7,338 bases of DNA from Desulfuromonas sp964536375 (GCA_964536375.1 CAZHXF010000073.1:1-7338); one strand, 5' to 3'. Numbered from the stretch's first letter, positions 1 through 6,814 are shown. Notes: generated by a model from the letters alone, not told the origin. A program made the numbers and translations.

Positions 1-10
1 CCACTTTTAC

Positions 11-96
11 GATGGCGGACAATGCCCGCCCTACAAAAGCAGGTCAAGCCAGTAAAGGTGATTGCATAACAGGTAGGTCGGGCACTGCCCGACGGC
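11..96. repeat. Inverted pair of REP-like hairpins
   Basis: Two related imperfect palindromes lie in opposite orientation about 38 bases apart. Read on the - strand, positions 34-11 begin GTAGGGCGGGC and end in CCGCCATC. Read on the + strand, positions 73-96 begin GTAGGTCGGGC and end in CCCGACGGC. The right unit has a perfect 8-bp stem (77-84 with 86-93) around a single central base. The left has a stem of GGCGG/CCGCC plus an inner C-G pair, with one A-C mismatch that becomes G-U on the other strand. A GTAG foot followed by a G+C-rich hairpin is the hallmark of REP sequences mobilised by REP-associated tyrosine transposases, and an inverted pair resembles a BIME. The right stem is followed by TTTT after GGC, so it may also end transcription from upstream. 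No RAYT gene is in view. Confidence 0.7.
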
Positions 97-122
97 TTTT
101 ATCAAATAAAATAGGTCAATCA

Positions 123-3100
123 ATGGCAATACAAAACGTTAAATTCTCAATCGACCGTGGCGGCACGTTCACTGACGTGTACGCTGAATTTAGCGATGGG
201 CGCACAGCGGTTCTTAAACTCCTATCCGATGATCCAACTAACTACCCCGATGCACCACGCGAGGGGATACGCCGTATTCTAGAACGCGAGCAGGGGACAC
301 CACTTTCTGCGCAGCAACTCAGTGCTGAAACAATCTCCTCCATTCGCATGGGCACCACCGTTGCCACCAATACGCTATTGGAACGTAAAGGGGCGCCCAC
401 CTTACTGCTGATCACCAAGGGTTTTGCCGATCTGCTTGAGATCGGTAATCAGACGCGTCCGGATATTTTTGCGTTGGATATTCAGCGTCCACAGCCACTG
501 TATCAAAAGGTGATAGAGGTGGATGAGCGTATCCGCCCCGCACAAGCCGATGAAGCCGAAACGGTGGGCGGGGTCAATGGACGGCAATATGTGGTGATGC
601 AAGCTCCCGATGTGGAGGTATTGCGACCGCTATTGCAGCAGGCGCTTGGCTCTGGCTGCACCAGTGTAGCGGTAGTTTTGGCGCACTCTTACGCCTACCC
701 ACAGCATGAATTGCAAATCGGCGAGTTGGTTGAGCAACTAGGTTTCGACCATTGCTCGCTGTCGCATCAGATAATGCCCACGGTGCGTATGGTGCCGCGC
801 GGTGCAACCTGCGTGGTTAATGCCTATTTAACTCCCCATATTCAGCGTTATGTAGATAGTTTCTGTAGCGGGTTTATCGACAGATTGCGCAGCACTGAAT
901 TATTGTTTATGACCTCCGACGGCGGGCTGATCGAAGCGAGTGGCTTCAACGGTAGTCGTGCACTGCTCTCCGGTCCTGCTGGCGGGGTGGTCGGTTATGC
1001 GCAGACCTGCGCCCAAGCACTGCCAGGTGTGGCAGCAATCGGTTTTGATATGGGCGGCACCTCTACCGATGTGTCGCGCTATGCCGGGAGCTACGAACAG
1101 ACTCAGGATGCACAGGTGGCAGGGATGTGTATGCAAACGCCGCAACTGGATATCAAAACAGTAGCCGCCGGGGGCGGGTCACGGCTGTTCTTTCGGCACG
1201 GTATGTTTGAAGTGGGACCTGAATCCGCTGGTTCGCAACCGGGCCCGGTGTGTTATCGCAAAAACGGCTATCTGACTGTTACCGATGCTAACTTGGTTTT
1301 GGGGCGCTTGCAGCCAGAATTTTTTCCGCATATTTTTGGACCTGGTGAAGATCAACCTGTGGATTTGCACGCGGCACAGAGCGCTTTTGATGAATTGACC
1401 GGCGAAATCAATCGCTGGCTGGTCGAGAACAGCCGCCCTACGCTAACAGTTGAACAAGTTGCCGCCGGATTTCTCGATGTGTCCAACGAAGTGATGGCGC
1501 GCCCCATACGGGCAATATCCGTGCAGCGTGGCTACGCGTTGAGCGAACATGCTCTGGCGTGTTTTGGTGGCGCTGGTGGTCAGCATGCCTGTGCCATGGC
1601 ACAAAAACTGGGGATGAACAGGATATTTATTCAGCGTCACGCCGGGGTGTTGTCTGCCTACGGTATGGGGCTGGCCTGCCGTGCCAGCGAACAGCAGGAA
1701 GCCGCCAGTGGCGAGTTCACCAGTGAGCGCGCCGACTATTTTAATCAGCGGCTGGACAAGTTGGCAGCTCAGGGTTGTGCCGAGTTAGGCTGTGACCCCG
1801 ACTGTGTTGAGGTCGATATCGAACGCTATTTGAACTTACGTTACGCTGGTACCGATAGTGGATTTATGGTGCGCTGCCCTGATGATGGCGATTATCTGCG
1901 GGCTTTTTCTGCCAGTTATCGGCGCGAGTTTGGTTTTGAGCTAGCAAGCGTGATTGAAGTGGATGATGTGCGGGTGCGGGTAAGCTATAATCCGTCCACA
2001 GCACATAAAATAGCACCCAACTTTGGTGCGGCACAGGGTAAGCCTGTGTCTTCAGGATCTTGCGCCACGGGTAGCTGCTACCTCGCTGGAGCATGGCACA
2101 CTGTGCCGATATTTATTTTGACCGATTTGCAGTGTGGTCAGCACATTGACGGGCCAGCGCTAATCATTCAGCAGACTGCCACCATTGTGGTGGAACCACA
2201 ATGCAACGCACGTATCAACCAGCACGGTGATGTGTTGATTGATGTGGCTGTTGCGCCAGAACACTCTGGTGTGGCTTATGATCCGATTCAATTAGCCTTA
2301 TTCAGTCAACGCTTTATGTCGATTGCCGAACAGATGGGGCATACCTTGCAACGCACGGCTATCTCCACTAACATCAAAGAGCGCTGTGATTTCTCTTGCG
2401 CCCTGTTTAGCGCAGCCGGTGATCTCGTGGCAAATGCACCCCATACTCCGGTGCATCTTGGTGCCATGAGTGCGGCAGTGTGCCAGCAGATCAAAAGGTT
2501 TGCGGACGATCTGGAAACGGGGGATGTGTTGGTGGCTAATCACCCGCAGTTTGGTGGTAGTCATCTGCCAGATATTACCGTAATTACCCCACTGTGGCAT
2601 AACGGTCGCATCGTCATGTATGTCGCCAACCGTGGGCATCATGCGGATATTGGCGGCACAACGCCCGGCTCTATGCCGCCATTTTCGCGTACTCTGAGCG
2701 AAGAAGGTTGTGCAATTGAGGGGATGAAACTGGTGCGTAGTGGTCAGTTTCAACAGCAGCTCATGGAGGAAGTCTTCAGTTGCCCAGGGCTTAATGCCCA
2801 GGGTGAGTTGATTCCCGCCAGCCGCCGTTTGACGGATAACATTTCTGATCTGCAGGCACAGGTGGCCGCCAATCAGTGTGGGGTTAATTTACTGCTGGAG
2901 TTAATCGCTGGCAGTGGCTTGACAACGGTGCATGCTTATATGGGCTATTTGCAGGATCATGCCGAGCGCGCGGTACGCCACGGCGTGCAGCAGTTGGCGT
3001 GTCAGTTGTCCGGAGTTGCGGATGTTGCGGACTTGCAGCATCCAGTGCTAGTTGGTGCCGAGGATTTTCTTGATGACGGTACGGTAATAAAACTTAATCT

Positions 3101-3875
3101 AACACTCAGTGGTGACGGTGCGGCGTGTTTCGATTTCAGCGGCAGCGGGATGCAGCAGTGGGGCAACCTCAATGCGCCGCGCGCGGTAACTATGTCGGCG
3201 GTTATGTATTGTCTGCGCTGTCTGGTGGCGGAAGATATACCCCTCAATCAGGGGTGTTTGCGTTCTGTAAAAGTTATATTGCCTGAAGGTTCCATACTGG
3301 CTCCGCATGCTACAGCTGCTGTGGTCGGAGGTAACGTGCTAACTTCGCAGCGGGTGGTGGATGTGATCTTCAAAGCCTTTGGTATTGTTGCTGCCTCGCA
3401 GGGCTGCATGAATAATTTTACCTTCGGTAATGCACACTTTGGATATTATGAAACCATTGGTGGTGGGGCTGGAGCTGGACCGGATTTTAATGGCTGCTGC
3501 GGGGTGCATACTCACATGACTAATACGCGGATCACTGATGTCGAAGTTGTCGAAAATCGCTACCCGGTGCTGGTGCGCCAGTTTGCCTTGCGCCATGGTT
3601 CCGGTGGCGCTGGCGTGTTTTGTGGTGGTGATGGCTTGATACGTGAATTTGAGTTTTTGCAACCATTGCAGGTGGCTATATTGTCTGAGCGCCGGGTGTT
3701 TGCCCCTTATGGAGTTCAAGGCGGTGCAGGTGGACAGCGTGGTAGTAATGTGTTGATAACTCTTGCTGGCGAGCATATCTCTCTTGGTGGTAAAAACATG
3801 CTTACGGTAAAAGTAGGTGAGCGCGTGCGTATTGCTACCCCCGGCGGTGGCGGATTTGGAAAACAACTTGAGTAA
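123..3875 (+). CDS. oplAH: Fused HyuA-HyuB, 5-oxoprolinase (ATP-hydrolysing) family
   Basis: The 1250-residue product matches the fused architecture and length of 5-oxoprolinase (eukaryotic OPLAH is about 1288 residues), a cytoplasmic enzyme that opens 5-oxo-L-proline to glutamate with ATP hydrolysis. The HyuA-like half shows the ASKHA-type phosphate loops DRGGTFTDV (11-19) and GFDMGGTSTDV (307-317), MGTTVATNTLLERKGA from 76, AAGGGSR (348-354), LTVTDANLVLGRL (384-396) and CFGGAGGQHA (from 480). The HyuB-like half begins near residue 720 (DPIQLALF) and carries NHPQFGGSHLPD (from 806) and RGHHADIGG (from 837), with a Gly-rich C-terminus. The frame stays open upstream to position 12, but that stretch is the REP pair. 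ATG 123 directly precedes the conserved N-terminus and has AGG seven bases before it. Hydantoinase or a ketone carboxylase subunit are alternatives, but those are normally separate A and B chains. No truncation or frameshift is seen. Confidence 0.93.
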   Translation: MAIQNVKFSIDRGGTFTDVYAEFSDGRTAVLKLLSDDPTNYPDAPREGIRRILEREQGTPLSAQQLSAETISSIRMGTTVATNTLLERKGAPTLLLITKGFADLLEIGNQTRPDIFALDIQRPQPLYQKVIEVDERIRPAQADEAETVGGVNGRQYVVMQAPDVEVLRPLLQQALGSGCTSVAVVLAHSYAYPQHELQIGELVEQLGFDHCSLSHQIMPTVRMVPRGATCVVNAYLTPHIQRYVDSFCSGFIDRLRSTELLFMTSDGGLIEASGFNGSRALLSGPAGGVVGYAQTCAQALPGVAAIGFDMGGTSTDVSRYAGSYEQTQDAQVAGMCMQTPQLDIKTVAAGGGSRLFFRHGMFEVGPESAGSQPGPVCYRKNGYLTVTDANLVLGRLQPEFFPHIFGPGEDQPVDLHAAQSAFDELTGEINRWLVENSRPTLTVEQVAAGFLDVSNEVMARPIRAISVQRGYALSEHALACFGGAGGQHACAMAQKLGMNRIFIQRHAGVLSAYGMGLACRASEQQEAASGEFTSERADYFNQRLDKLAAQGCAELGCDPDCVEVDIERYLNLRYAGTDSGFMVRCPDDGDYLRAFSASYRREFGFELASVIEVDDVRVRVSYNPSTAHKIAPNFGAAQGKPVSSGSCATGSCYLAGAWHTVPIFILTDLQCGQHIDGPALIIQQTATIVVEPQCNARINQHGDVLIDVAVAPEHSGVAYDPIQLALFSQRFMSIAEQMGHTLQRTAISTNIKERCDFSCALFSAAGDLVANAPHTPVHLGAMSAAVCQQIKRFADDLETGDVLVANHPQFGGSHLPDITVITPLWHNGRIVMYVANRGHHADIGGTTPGSMPPFSRTLSEEGCAIEGMKLVRSGQFQQQLMEEVFSCPGLNAQGELIPASRRLTDNISDLQAQVAANQCGVNLLLELIAGSGLTTVHAYMGYLQDHAERAVRHGVQQLACQLSGVADVADLQHPVLVGAEDFLDDGTVIKLNLTLSGDGAACFDFSGSGMQQWGNLNAPRAVTMSAVMYCLRCLVAEDIPLNQGCLRSVKVILPEGSILAPHATAAVVGGNVLTSQRVVDVIFKAFGIVAASQGCMNNFTFGNAHFGYYETIGGGAGAGPDFNGCCGVHTHMTNTRITDVEVVENRYPVLVRQFALRHGSGGAGVFCGGDGLIREFEFLQPLQVAILSERRVFAPYGVQGGAGGQRGSNVLITLAGEHISLGGKNMLTVKVGERVRIATPGGGGFGKQLE

Positions 3876-3879
3876 ATTT

Positions 3880-4872
3880 ATGACAACTATGAATAAAGTA
3901 ACCTTGTGGCGCCAATGGATACAATGGCTGTTTCTGGCGTGGATTTTATATATCGGGCTGCGCTTTGGTATGTTTGTCCGTCACTTTGAAAGTAACGCCC
4001 TGACCCCATTGGTCGCTCGTCCGGCGGGGGTAGATGGCTTTCTCCCTATCGGTGGTCTGGCCAGTCTGAAGTTGTGGCTTTTTACCGGCGTGTTTGATGA
4101 TAAACATCCGGCAGCACTGGTGTTATTGATCACTTTTTTGCTGATGAGTGTATTGGCAAAAAAATCTTTCTGCTCGTGGCTGTGCCCGGTGGGGACTATT
4201 TCTGAAGCGTTATGGAAGGTGGGAGCGCGCCTGTTGGGGCGTAACTTTATTGTGTGGCATTGGCTGGATATTGTTTTACGCGCGGTGAAATATCTGCTGC
4301 TGGGCTTCTTTGTCAAAATTCTGCTGATTGATATGTCGGTCTTTGCCATTGCTGATTTTCTGCGTTCGCCATACTGGAGTTTGGCGGATGTGAAAATGCT
4401 GCATTTTTTCACCAACCTGTCGAGCATAACCATTATTGTCATCGGTGTTACGGCGCTGTTGTCGCTGGTATATAAAAACTTTTGGTGTCGCTATCTGTGT
4501 CCCTATGGAGCCTTGCTCGGCTTGGTAAGTATGGGCAGTTTATTCAAAATACGCCGCAATAAAAAAACGTGCATAGATTGTGGCATCTGCACCCAAGCCT
4601 GCCCGTCACATTTGCCAGTGCATAGCTGTAATATGATTTATAGCCCCGAATGTACCGGCTGCCTGACCTGTGTTTCAGTTTGCCCCCACGACAGTTTGAC
4701 TATGGGGACAGCGCTGGATACCAAGCCAATGCCGCGCTGGGTGTTCCCCGTAGTGGTAGTGGTTATTTATTCAGCTGGCGTAGGGCTGGGGATGCTGGCT
4801 GGTTGTTGGGAAAGCTCGTTGACCTATGCGGATTATCAACATCTGCTTCCATTGCTGAAGCGGCTGCCGTAG
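3880..4872 (+). CDS. NapH/NosR/YccM-like membrane [4Fe-4S] protein
   Basis: This 330-residue polytopic inner-membrane protein probably transfers electrons between the quinone pool or a membrane donor and an unidentified acceptor. Hydrophobic segments lie near residues 13-33, 78-94, about 125-150, about 180-200 and 283-305. The family's two CxxxCP motifs are present: CSWLCP (98-103) and CRYLCP (203-208). Two ferredoxin-type CxxCxxCxxxCP motifs follow at 231-242 and 258-269, predicting two [4Fe-4S] clusters. The RPAGVDGFLPIGGL stretch and HPAA before the first motif fit the YccM-like 4Fe-4S proteins better than NapH itself, and no nap or nos genes are nearby. The start at 3880 is four bases after the oplAH stop, with GAG 7 bases upstream. 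An in-frame ATG at 3817 would overlap oplAH and add 21 residues unlike the family. The short gap implies co-transcription and translational coupling with oplAH. The electron partner is unknown. Confidence 0.88.
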   Translation: MTTMNKVTLWRQWIQWLFLAWILYIGLRFGMFVRHFESNALTPLVARPAGVDGFLPIGGLASLKLWLFTGVFDDKHPAALVLLITFLLMSVLAKKSFCSWLCPVGTISEALWKVGARLLGRNFIVWHWLDIVLRAVKYLLLGFFVKILLIDMSVFAIADFLRSPYWSLADVKMLHFFTNLSSITIIVIGVTALLSLVYKNFWCRYLCPYGALLGLVSMGSLFKIRRNKKTCIDCGICTQACPSHLPVHSCNMIYSPECTGCLTCVSVCPHDSLTMGTALDTKPMPRWVFPVVVVVIYSAGVGLGMLAGCWESSLTYADYQHLLPLLKRLP

Positions 4873-4907
4873 CGAGTTTTAAAATAAATATTACCCAACT
4901 TTCCTCT

Positions 4908-4947
4908 ATAATTACGGGCATGACCATTTCAGTGCCGGGCTAATTAT
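4908..4947. repeat. 40-base imperfect inverted repeat between operons
   Basis: The outer arms ATAATTA (4908-4914) and TAATTAT (4941-4947) are perfect complements. Inside them GGCA (4917-4920) pairs with TGCC (4933-4936) around a 12-base loop, with a small asymmetric internal loop between the two stems. It lies 35 bases after the ferredoxin gene and upstream of the antitoxin promoter. No T-run follows, so it is not a typical intrinsic terminator. The left arm overlaps a perfect TATAAT at 4907-4912, but no convincing -35 box is seen 15-19 bases upstream. It may be a protein-binding site or an RNA hairpin at the operon end. Confidence 0.45.
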
Positions 4948-4961
4948 CGTATTGTTCACCA

Positions 4962-4990
4962 TTGATTAAGGTGATAGCACCTGCTAGTAT
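4962..4990 (+). promoter_or_regulatory. Toxin-antitoxin promoter with palindromic operator in the spacer
   Basis: A -35 box TTGATT (4962-4967) and a -10 box TAGTAT (4985-4990) are separated by exactly 17 bases; each matches sigma-70 consensus at 4 of 6 positions. The palindrome AGGTGATAGCACCT (4969-4982, 5-bp arms AGGTG/CACCT) fills almost the whole spacer. A second short inverted repeat, TCACC (4956-4960) with GGTGA (4970-4974), overlaps it, so GGTG-type half-sites recur. Ribbon-helix-helix antitoxins typically repress their own operon from such sites, and a bound dimer here would block RNA polymerase. Transcription should start near 4997, about 24 bases before the antitoxin ATG. The operator role is inferred. 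Confidence 0.6.
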
Positions 4991-5010
4991 TGCGTTGAGA
5001 TGGAGTAAAT

Positions 5011-5016
5011 AGGAGG
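5011..5016 (+). promoter_or_regulatory. Consensus Shine-Dalgarno AGGAGG of the antitoxin gene
   Basis: AGGAGG ends four bases before ATG 5021. It is much stronger than the site for the toxin gene (AGAGG at 5283-5287, eight bases before ATG 5296). That difference suits a module in which the antitoxin must be made in excess. Confidence 0.8.
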
Positions 5017-5020
5017 TATT

Positions 5021-5296
5021 ATGAGTAGGCAGTTGAATTTGCGAGTCCAGGATGAATTTGCTGATCAATTAGAGCGTTTAGCTAAAAAAATGGGGCGTTC
5101 CATGGCGTCGGTATTGGAGACTGTGGCTGGGTCGGCTATTGATGCCGCTGAAGACGATATTAAGTTTGAAGAACAAGCATTGCAGGCATGGGAAGAATAT
5201 GAGCTGACAGGGGTCTGCGTTCCAACTGCCGCGATCGATTCAATGTTCAGCGATGCCCTCAGTCGCGCTCAAGTAGTTGCCCAGAGGTCACGTTAA
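5021..5296 (+). CDS. Ribbon-helix-helix (CopG/ParD-like) antitoxin
   Basis: This 91-residue acidic protein is probably the antitoxin and autorepressor of a type II toxin-antitoxin module. Residues about 4-9 (QLNLRV) form the expected DNA-contacting beta strand. Two helices follow, about 11-22 and 26-42, with the turn at GRS, which is the ribbon-helix-helix pattern of dimeric repressors. The second half, with EEQALQAWEEYELTG and VPTAAIDSMF, resembles the helix-plus-segment tail by which such antitoxins wrap around RelE/ParE toxins. It is the first gene of a two-gene operon, has a consensus Shine-Dalgarno, and its TAA stop shares one base with the toxin ATG. The upstream palindrome at 4969-4982 is its likely operator. 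The exact family (CopG, ParD or RHH type) is not settled by eye. Confidence 0.85.
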   Translation: MSRQLNLRVQDEFADQLERLAKKMGRSMASVLETVAGSAIDAAEDDIKFEEQALQAWEEYELTGVCVPTAAIDSMFSDALSRAQVVAQRSR

Positions 5297-5628
5297 TGTT
5301 GTCGCGCAAGGTTATTGCTACCCCATTGTTTGCGCGCCATTTGCAAGAATTCCTTGATGAATATGCGGAACTTGGAGCTGTCCGTTTTGTGGAACGACTT
5401 CGACAGAGCTACATGGAAATGTTGGGAAATATCACCACTTTTCAATATATTTCCCCTGCTCGCAGAAGGCATGTGCAGGGGAAGAGTATAATCACACGAG
5501 ACTATGTTCTTAATGCGGGAGCGCGTGATTTTTTAGTGCTTTACTGGGTGCCAGCTGACCAAGCTGAGCCGGTTGTGCTGCTTAATATCCGGATAGGTGG
5601 TCAAAATCGTTTTAAGTGGCAGGATTAA
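5296..5628 (+). CDS. RelE/ParE-superfamily toxin
   Basis: This 110-residue protein is predicted to be the toxin of the pair. It begins with the family's typical N-terminus, in which a short strand (KVIATPLFARHLQEF, residues 5-19) leads into two helices that run to about residue 43. The second half contains the basic segment ARRRHVQGK (55-63), then strands DYVLNAG, DFLVLYWV (78-85) and VVLLNIRIGGQNRF (93-106), as expected for the RelE/ParE core sheet. RelE-type members cut mRNA on the ribosome and ParE-type members poison DNA gyrase; the sequence alone does not tell which applies. The ATG overlaps the antitoxin stop by one base (TAATG), which implies translational coupling. The stop codon lies within the loop of the operon's terminator hairpin. 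The length is normal and no damage is visible, so the module looks intact. Confidence 0.83.
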   Translation: MLSRKVIATPLFARHLQEFLDEYAELGAVRFVERLRQSYMEMLGNITTFQYISPARRRHVQGKSIITRDYVLNAGARDFLVLYWVPADQAEPVVLLNIRIGGQNRFKWQD

Positions 5629-5645
5629 TTCCCGCCACTCTTTTA
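5615..5645 (+). terminator. Intrinsic terminator of the toxin-antitoxin operon
   Basis: AGTGGC (5615-5620) pairs perfectly with GCCACT (5634-5639). After one A-C mismatch GGA (5622-5624) pairs with TCC (5630-5632) around a five-base loop. CTTTT follows directly at 5640-5644. The toxin TAA (5626-5628) sits in the loop, so the hairpin overlaps the last codons. It separates the operon from the convergent mscS. The - strand side lacks a comparable T-run next to the stem, so it is mainly a + strand signal. Confidence 0.7.
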
Positions 5646-5678
5646 GCCAAATCTCCAGCTGTAATATTCCAGCGATGT

Positions 5679-6515
5679 TCAATCCTGCTTGGTTATCATG
5701 TGTACATCATGTTGTGGAAATGGAATAGAAATCCCTTCAAGGTCGAAACCCAGCTTAATGTCCTCCACCAGTTGAAAGCGTACCTTCCAATAATCCTGCG
5801 TTTTTACCCACGGTCTCACTACTAGGTTAACGCTGCTGTCCCCTAATTCAGCTACCGCAACAGTCGCGGCTGGTTCTTTGAGTAGCAATGGCTCGTTAGC
5901 GAGAATGTTATTCAGTACTTGTTTTACTTTTAGCAGATCATCAGAGTAGCTGACTCCGATTACCAGATCGATGCGACGTGTTTTATTGGCAGAGTAATTG
6001 GTGATATTGCCACCCATCATATTTGAATTGGGGATGATCACTAGCTTGTTGTCCGGTGTCAGTAGCTCGGTGGTGAATATCTGAATTTGTTCAACGGTGC
6101 CGGATACTCCACCACCCTCGATGTAATCACTATTCTTGAAAGGGCGGAAGATCAGCATCAATACCCCGGCGGCAAAGTTGGATAAAGCTCCCTGCAAAGC
6201 CAGACCGATAGCTAAACCGGCGGCACCGATTATGGCAACAAAGGAAGTGGTCTGTATTCCAACCTGATTGAGCGCGGCAATTATAACGAAGGCAAGTAGC
6301 GCCATATAACTCAAGCTGCCGACGAAAGAGATAAGCAACTCATCAACCTTGCTTTTCTTCAGCACTCTTTGCACTGCGCTGCGTACAATTTTGGCCAGAA
6401 ATCTACCAGCGATTAGAATTACTATAGCAGCGATCAGTTTGGGACCATAAAGGAACAGCAGGTCGAGAATGCGCGGGATTAGCTTGTCTGTATCAAATAA
6501 CAGGTTGAGATCCAT
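5679..6515 (-). CDS. mscS: Small-conductance mechanosensitive channel MscS
   Basis: The 278-residue product aligns along its whole length with E. coli MscS (286 residues), a homoheptameric inner-membrane channel that releases solutes when membrane tension rises on hypo-osmotic shock. TM1 is about residues 23-43 and TM2 about 64-84. The pore helix TM3 (about 92-123) has the Gly/Ala packing pattern GAAGLAIGLALQGALSNFAAG. Leu101 and Leu105 match the E. coli gate residues Leu105 and Leu109, and Gly109 the hinge Gly113. The beta domain follows (FRPF, then GTVEQIQIF, TPDNKLVIIPNS), then the C-terminal alpha-beta domain ending near GISIPFPQHDVHM. TCCTT at 6522-6526 reads AAGGA on the - strand, six bases before the ATG. 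The gene is monocistronic, convergent with the toxin-antitoxin operon, and has its own promoter. No defects are seen. Confidence 0.95.
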   Translation of the reverse strand: MDLNLLFDTDKLIPRILDLLFLYGPKLIAAIVILIAGRFLAKIVRSAVQRVLKKSKVDELLISFVGSLSYMALLAFVIIAALNQVGIQTTSFVAIIGAAGLAIGLALQGALSNFAAGVLMLIFRPFKNSDYIEGGGVSGTVEQIQIFTTELLTPDNKLVIIPNSNMMGGNITNYSANKTRRIDLVIGVSYSDDLLKVKQVLNNILANEPLLLKEPAATVAVAELGDSSVNLVVRPWVKTQDYWKVRFQLVEDIKLGFDLEGISIPFPQHDVHMITKQD

Positions 6516-6585
6516 TTTGTATCCTTAGTGTCCGTTTTTTATGTTATCTGAGCGTGCTGTCTGAAGTAAATCCGTTTAATTGTTG

Positions 6586-6614
6586 ATGATAGTTGTGGTT
6601 GTTGTTTGTGTCAA
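6586..6614 (-). promoter_or_regulatory. Near-consensus sigma-70 promoter of mscS
   Basis: Read on the - strand, a perfect TTGACA (6614-6609) is followed after exactly 17 bases by TATCAT (6591-6586), which matches TATAAT at five of six positions. Transcription should start near 6579 and leave a leader of about 64 bases before the mscS ATG at 6515. No operator-like palindrome overlaps the boxes, so high constitutive expression is plausible. In E. coli mscS is under RpoS influence; nothing here specifically shows that. Confidence 0.75.
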
Positions 6615-6677
6615 ATAATAAGGTACTGATAGCTCGGTGGTTTGGGTTAGTTGGGCGGAGATTGTTAGTTGTGTAGA

Positions 6678-6737
6678 TATTGAGTATTTTGGTTGCTTGC
6701 GCTGATGGTGTAAAAAAGGGACAGGCACCTGCGGAGC
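6678..6737 (+). repeat. Direct repeat, copy 1 (60-base unit)
   Basis: This stretch begins TATTGAGTATTTTGG and ends in the 43-base segment 6695-6737, which recurs without a mismatch at 7296-7338. Its first 29 bases recur at 7238-7266 with three mismatches. In copy 1 the two parts are contiguous and overlap (through GCTTGCGCTGAT). In copy 2 they are separated by extra sequence. The 3' part runs into the hairpin at 6718-6744. Confidence 0.9.
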
Positions 6738-6744
6738 CAGTCCC
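6718..6744 (-). terminator. Symmetric REP-type hairpin; likely terminator on the - strand
   Basis: This 27-base palindrome has stems GGGAC/GTCCC, GGC/GCC and CC/GG, separated by two symmetric A-A mismatches around a TGC loop. On the - strand its right-hand arm is followed directly by TTTTTT (from 6717-6712), the form of a rho-independent terminator. It would stop leftward transcription from the region beyond before it reaches mscS. The same core recurs at the window's right edge, so it is primarily a dispersed repeat; the terminator role is inferred. Confidence 0.6.
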
Positions 6745-6814
6745 TTAATTTCTCCCCATTTGTCGTCGCCGAACGCAATGAGTGTCAATGAGAAGGTTTG
6801 CCTGCTAACTGTTC

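Noticed and set aside
12..122. N-terminal extension of the 5-oxoprolinase frame
   Set aside because: It consists of REP-like hairpins, lacks a Shine-Dalgarno, and the family's conserved N-terminus starts just after ATG 123.
2298..2753. - strand open frame of 151 codons inside oplAH
   Set aside because: It is antisense to a well-conserved HyuB region, and the peptide is His/Cys/Arg-rich without domain motifs.
3339..3866. - strand open frame of 175 codons at the end of oplAH
   Set aside because: It is antisense to the conserved Gly-rich C-terminus, with low-complexity Thr/Ser/His composition and no homology signal recognised.
3817..3879. Earlier start for the membrane ferredoxin, overlapping oplAH
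   Set aside because: It would translate oplAH's Gly-rich 3' end in another frame; ATG 3880 has an upstream GAG and gives a normal family N-terminus.
3981..4442. - strand open frame of 153 codons inside the ferredoxin gene
   Set aside because: It is a shadow of membrane-protein coding sequence and has no recognisable motif.
4859..4884. Possible terminator after the ferredoxin gene (CGG/CCG near the stop, then TTTTAAAA)
   Set aside because: The stem is only three G-C pairs and the T-run lies several bases away, too weak to call.
4650..4943. + strand open frame overlapping the ferredoxin 3' end
   Set aside because: It is in another frame through the second cluster motif and ends inside the 4908-4947 inverted repeat; it has no protein-like features.
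6576..6788. - strand open frame of 70 codons upstream of mscS
   Set aside because: It runs through the direct repeat, its hairpin and the mscS promoter, and the peptide is Thr/Gln-rich low complexity.
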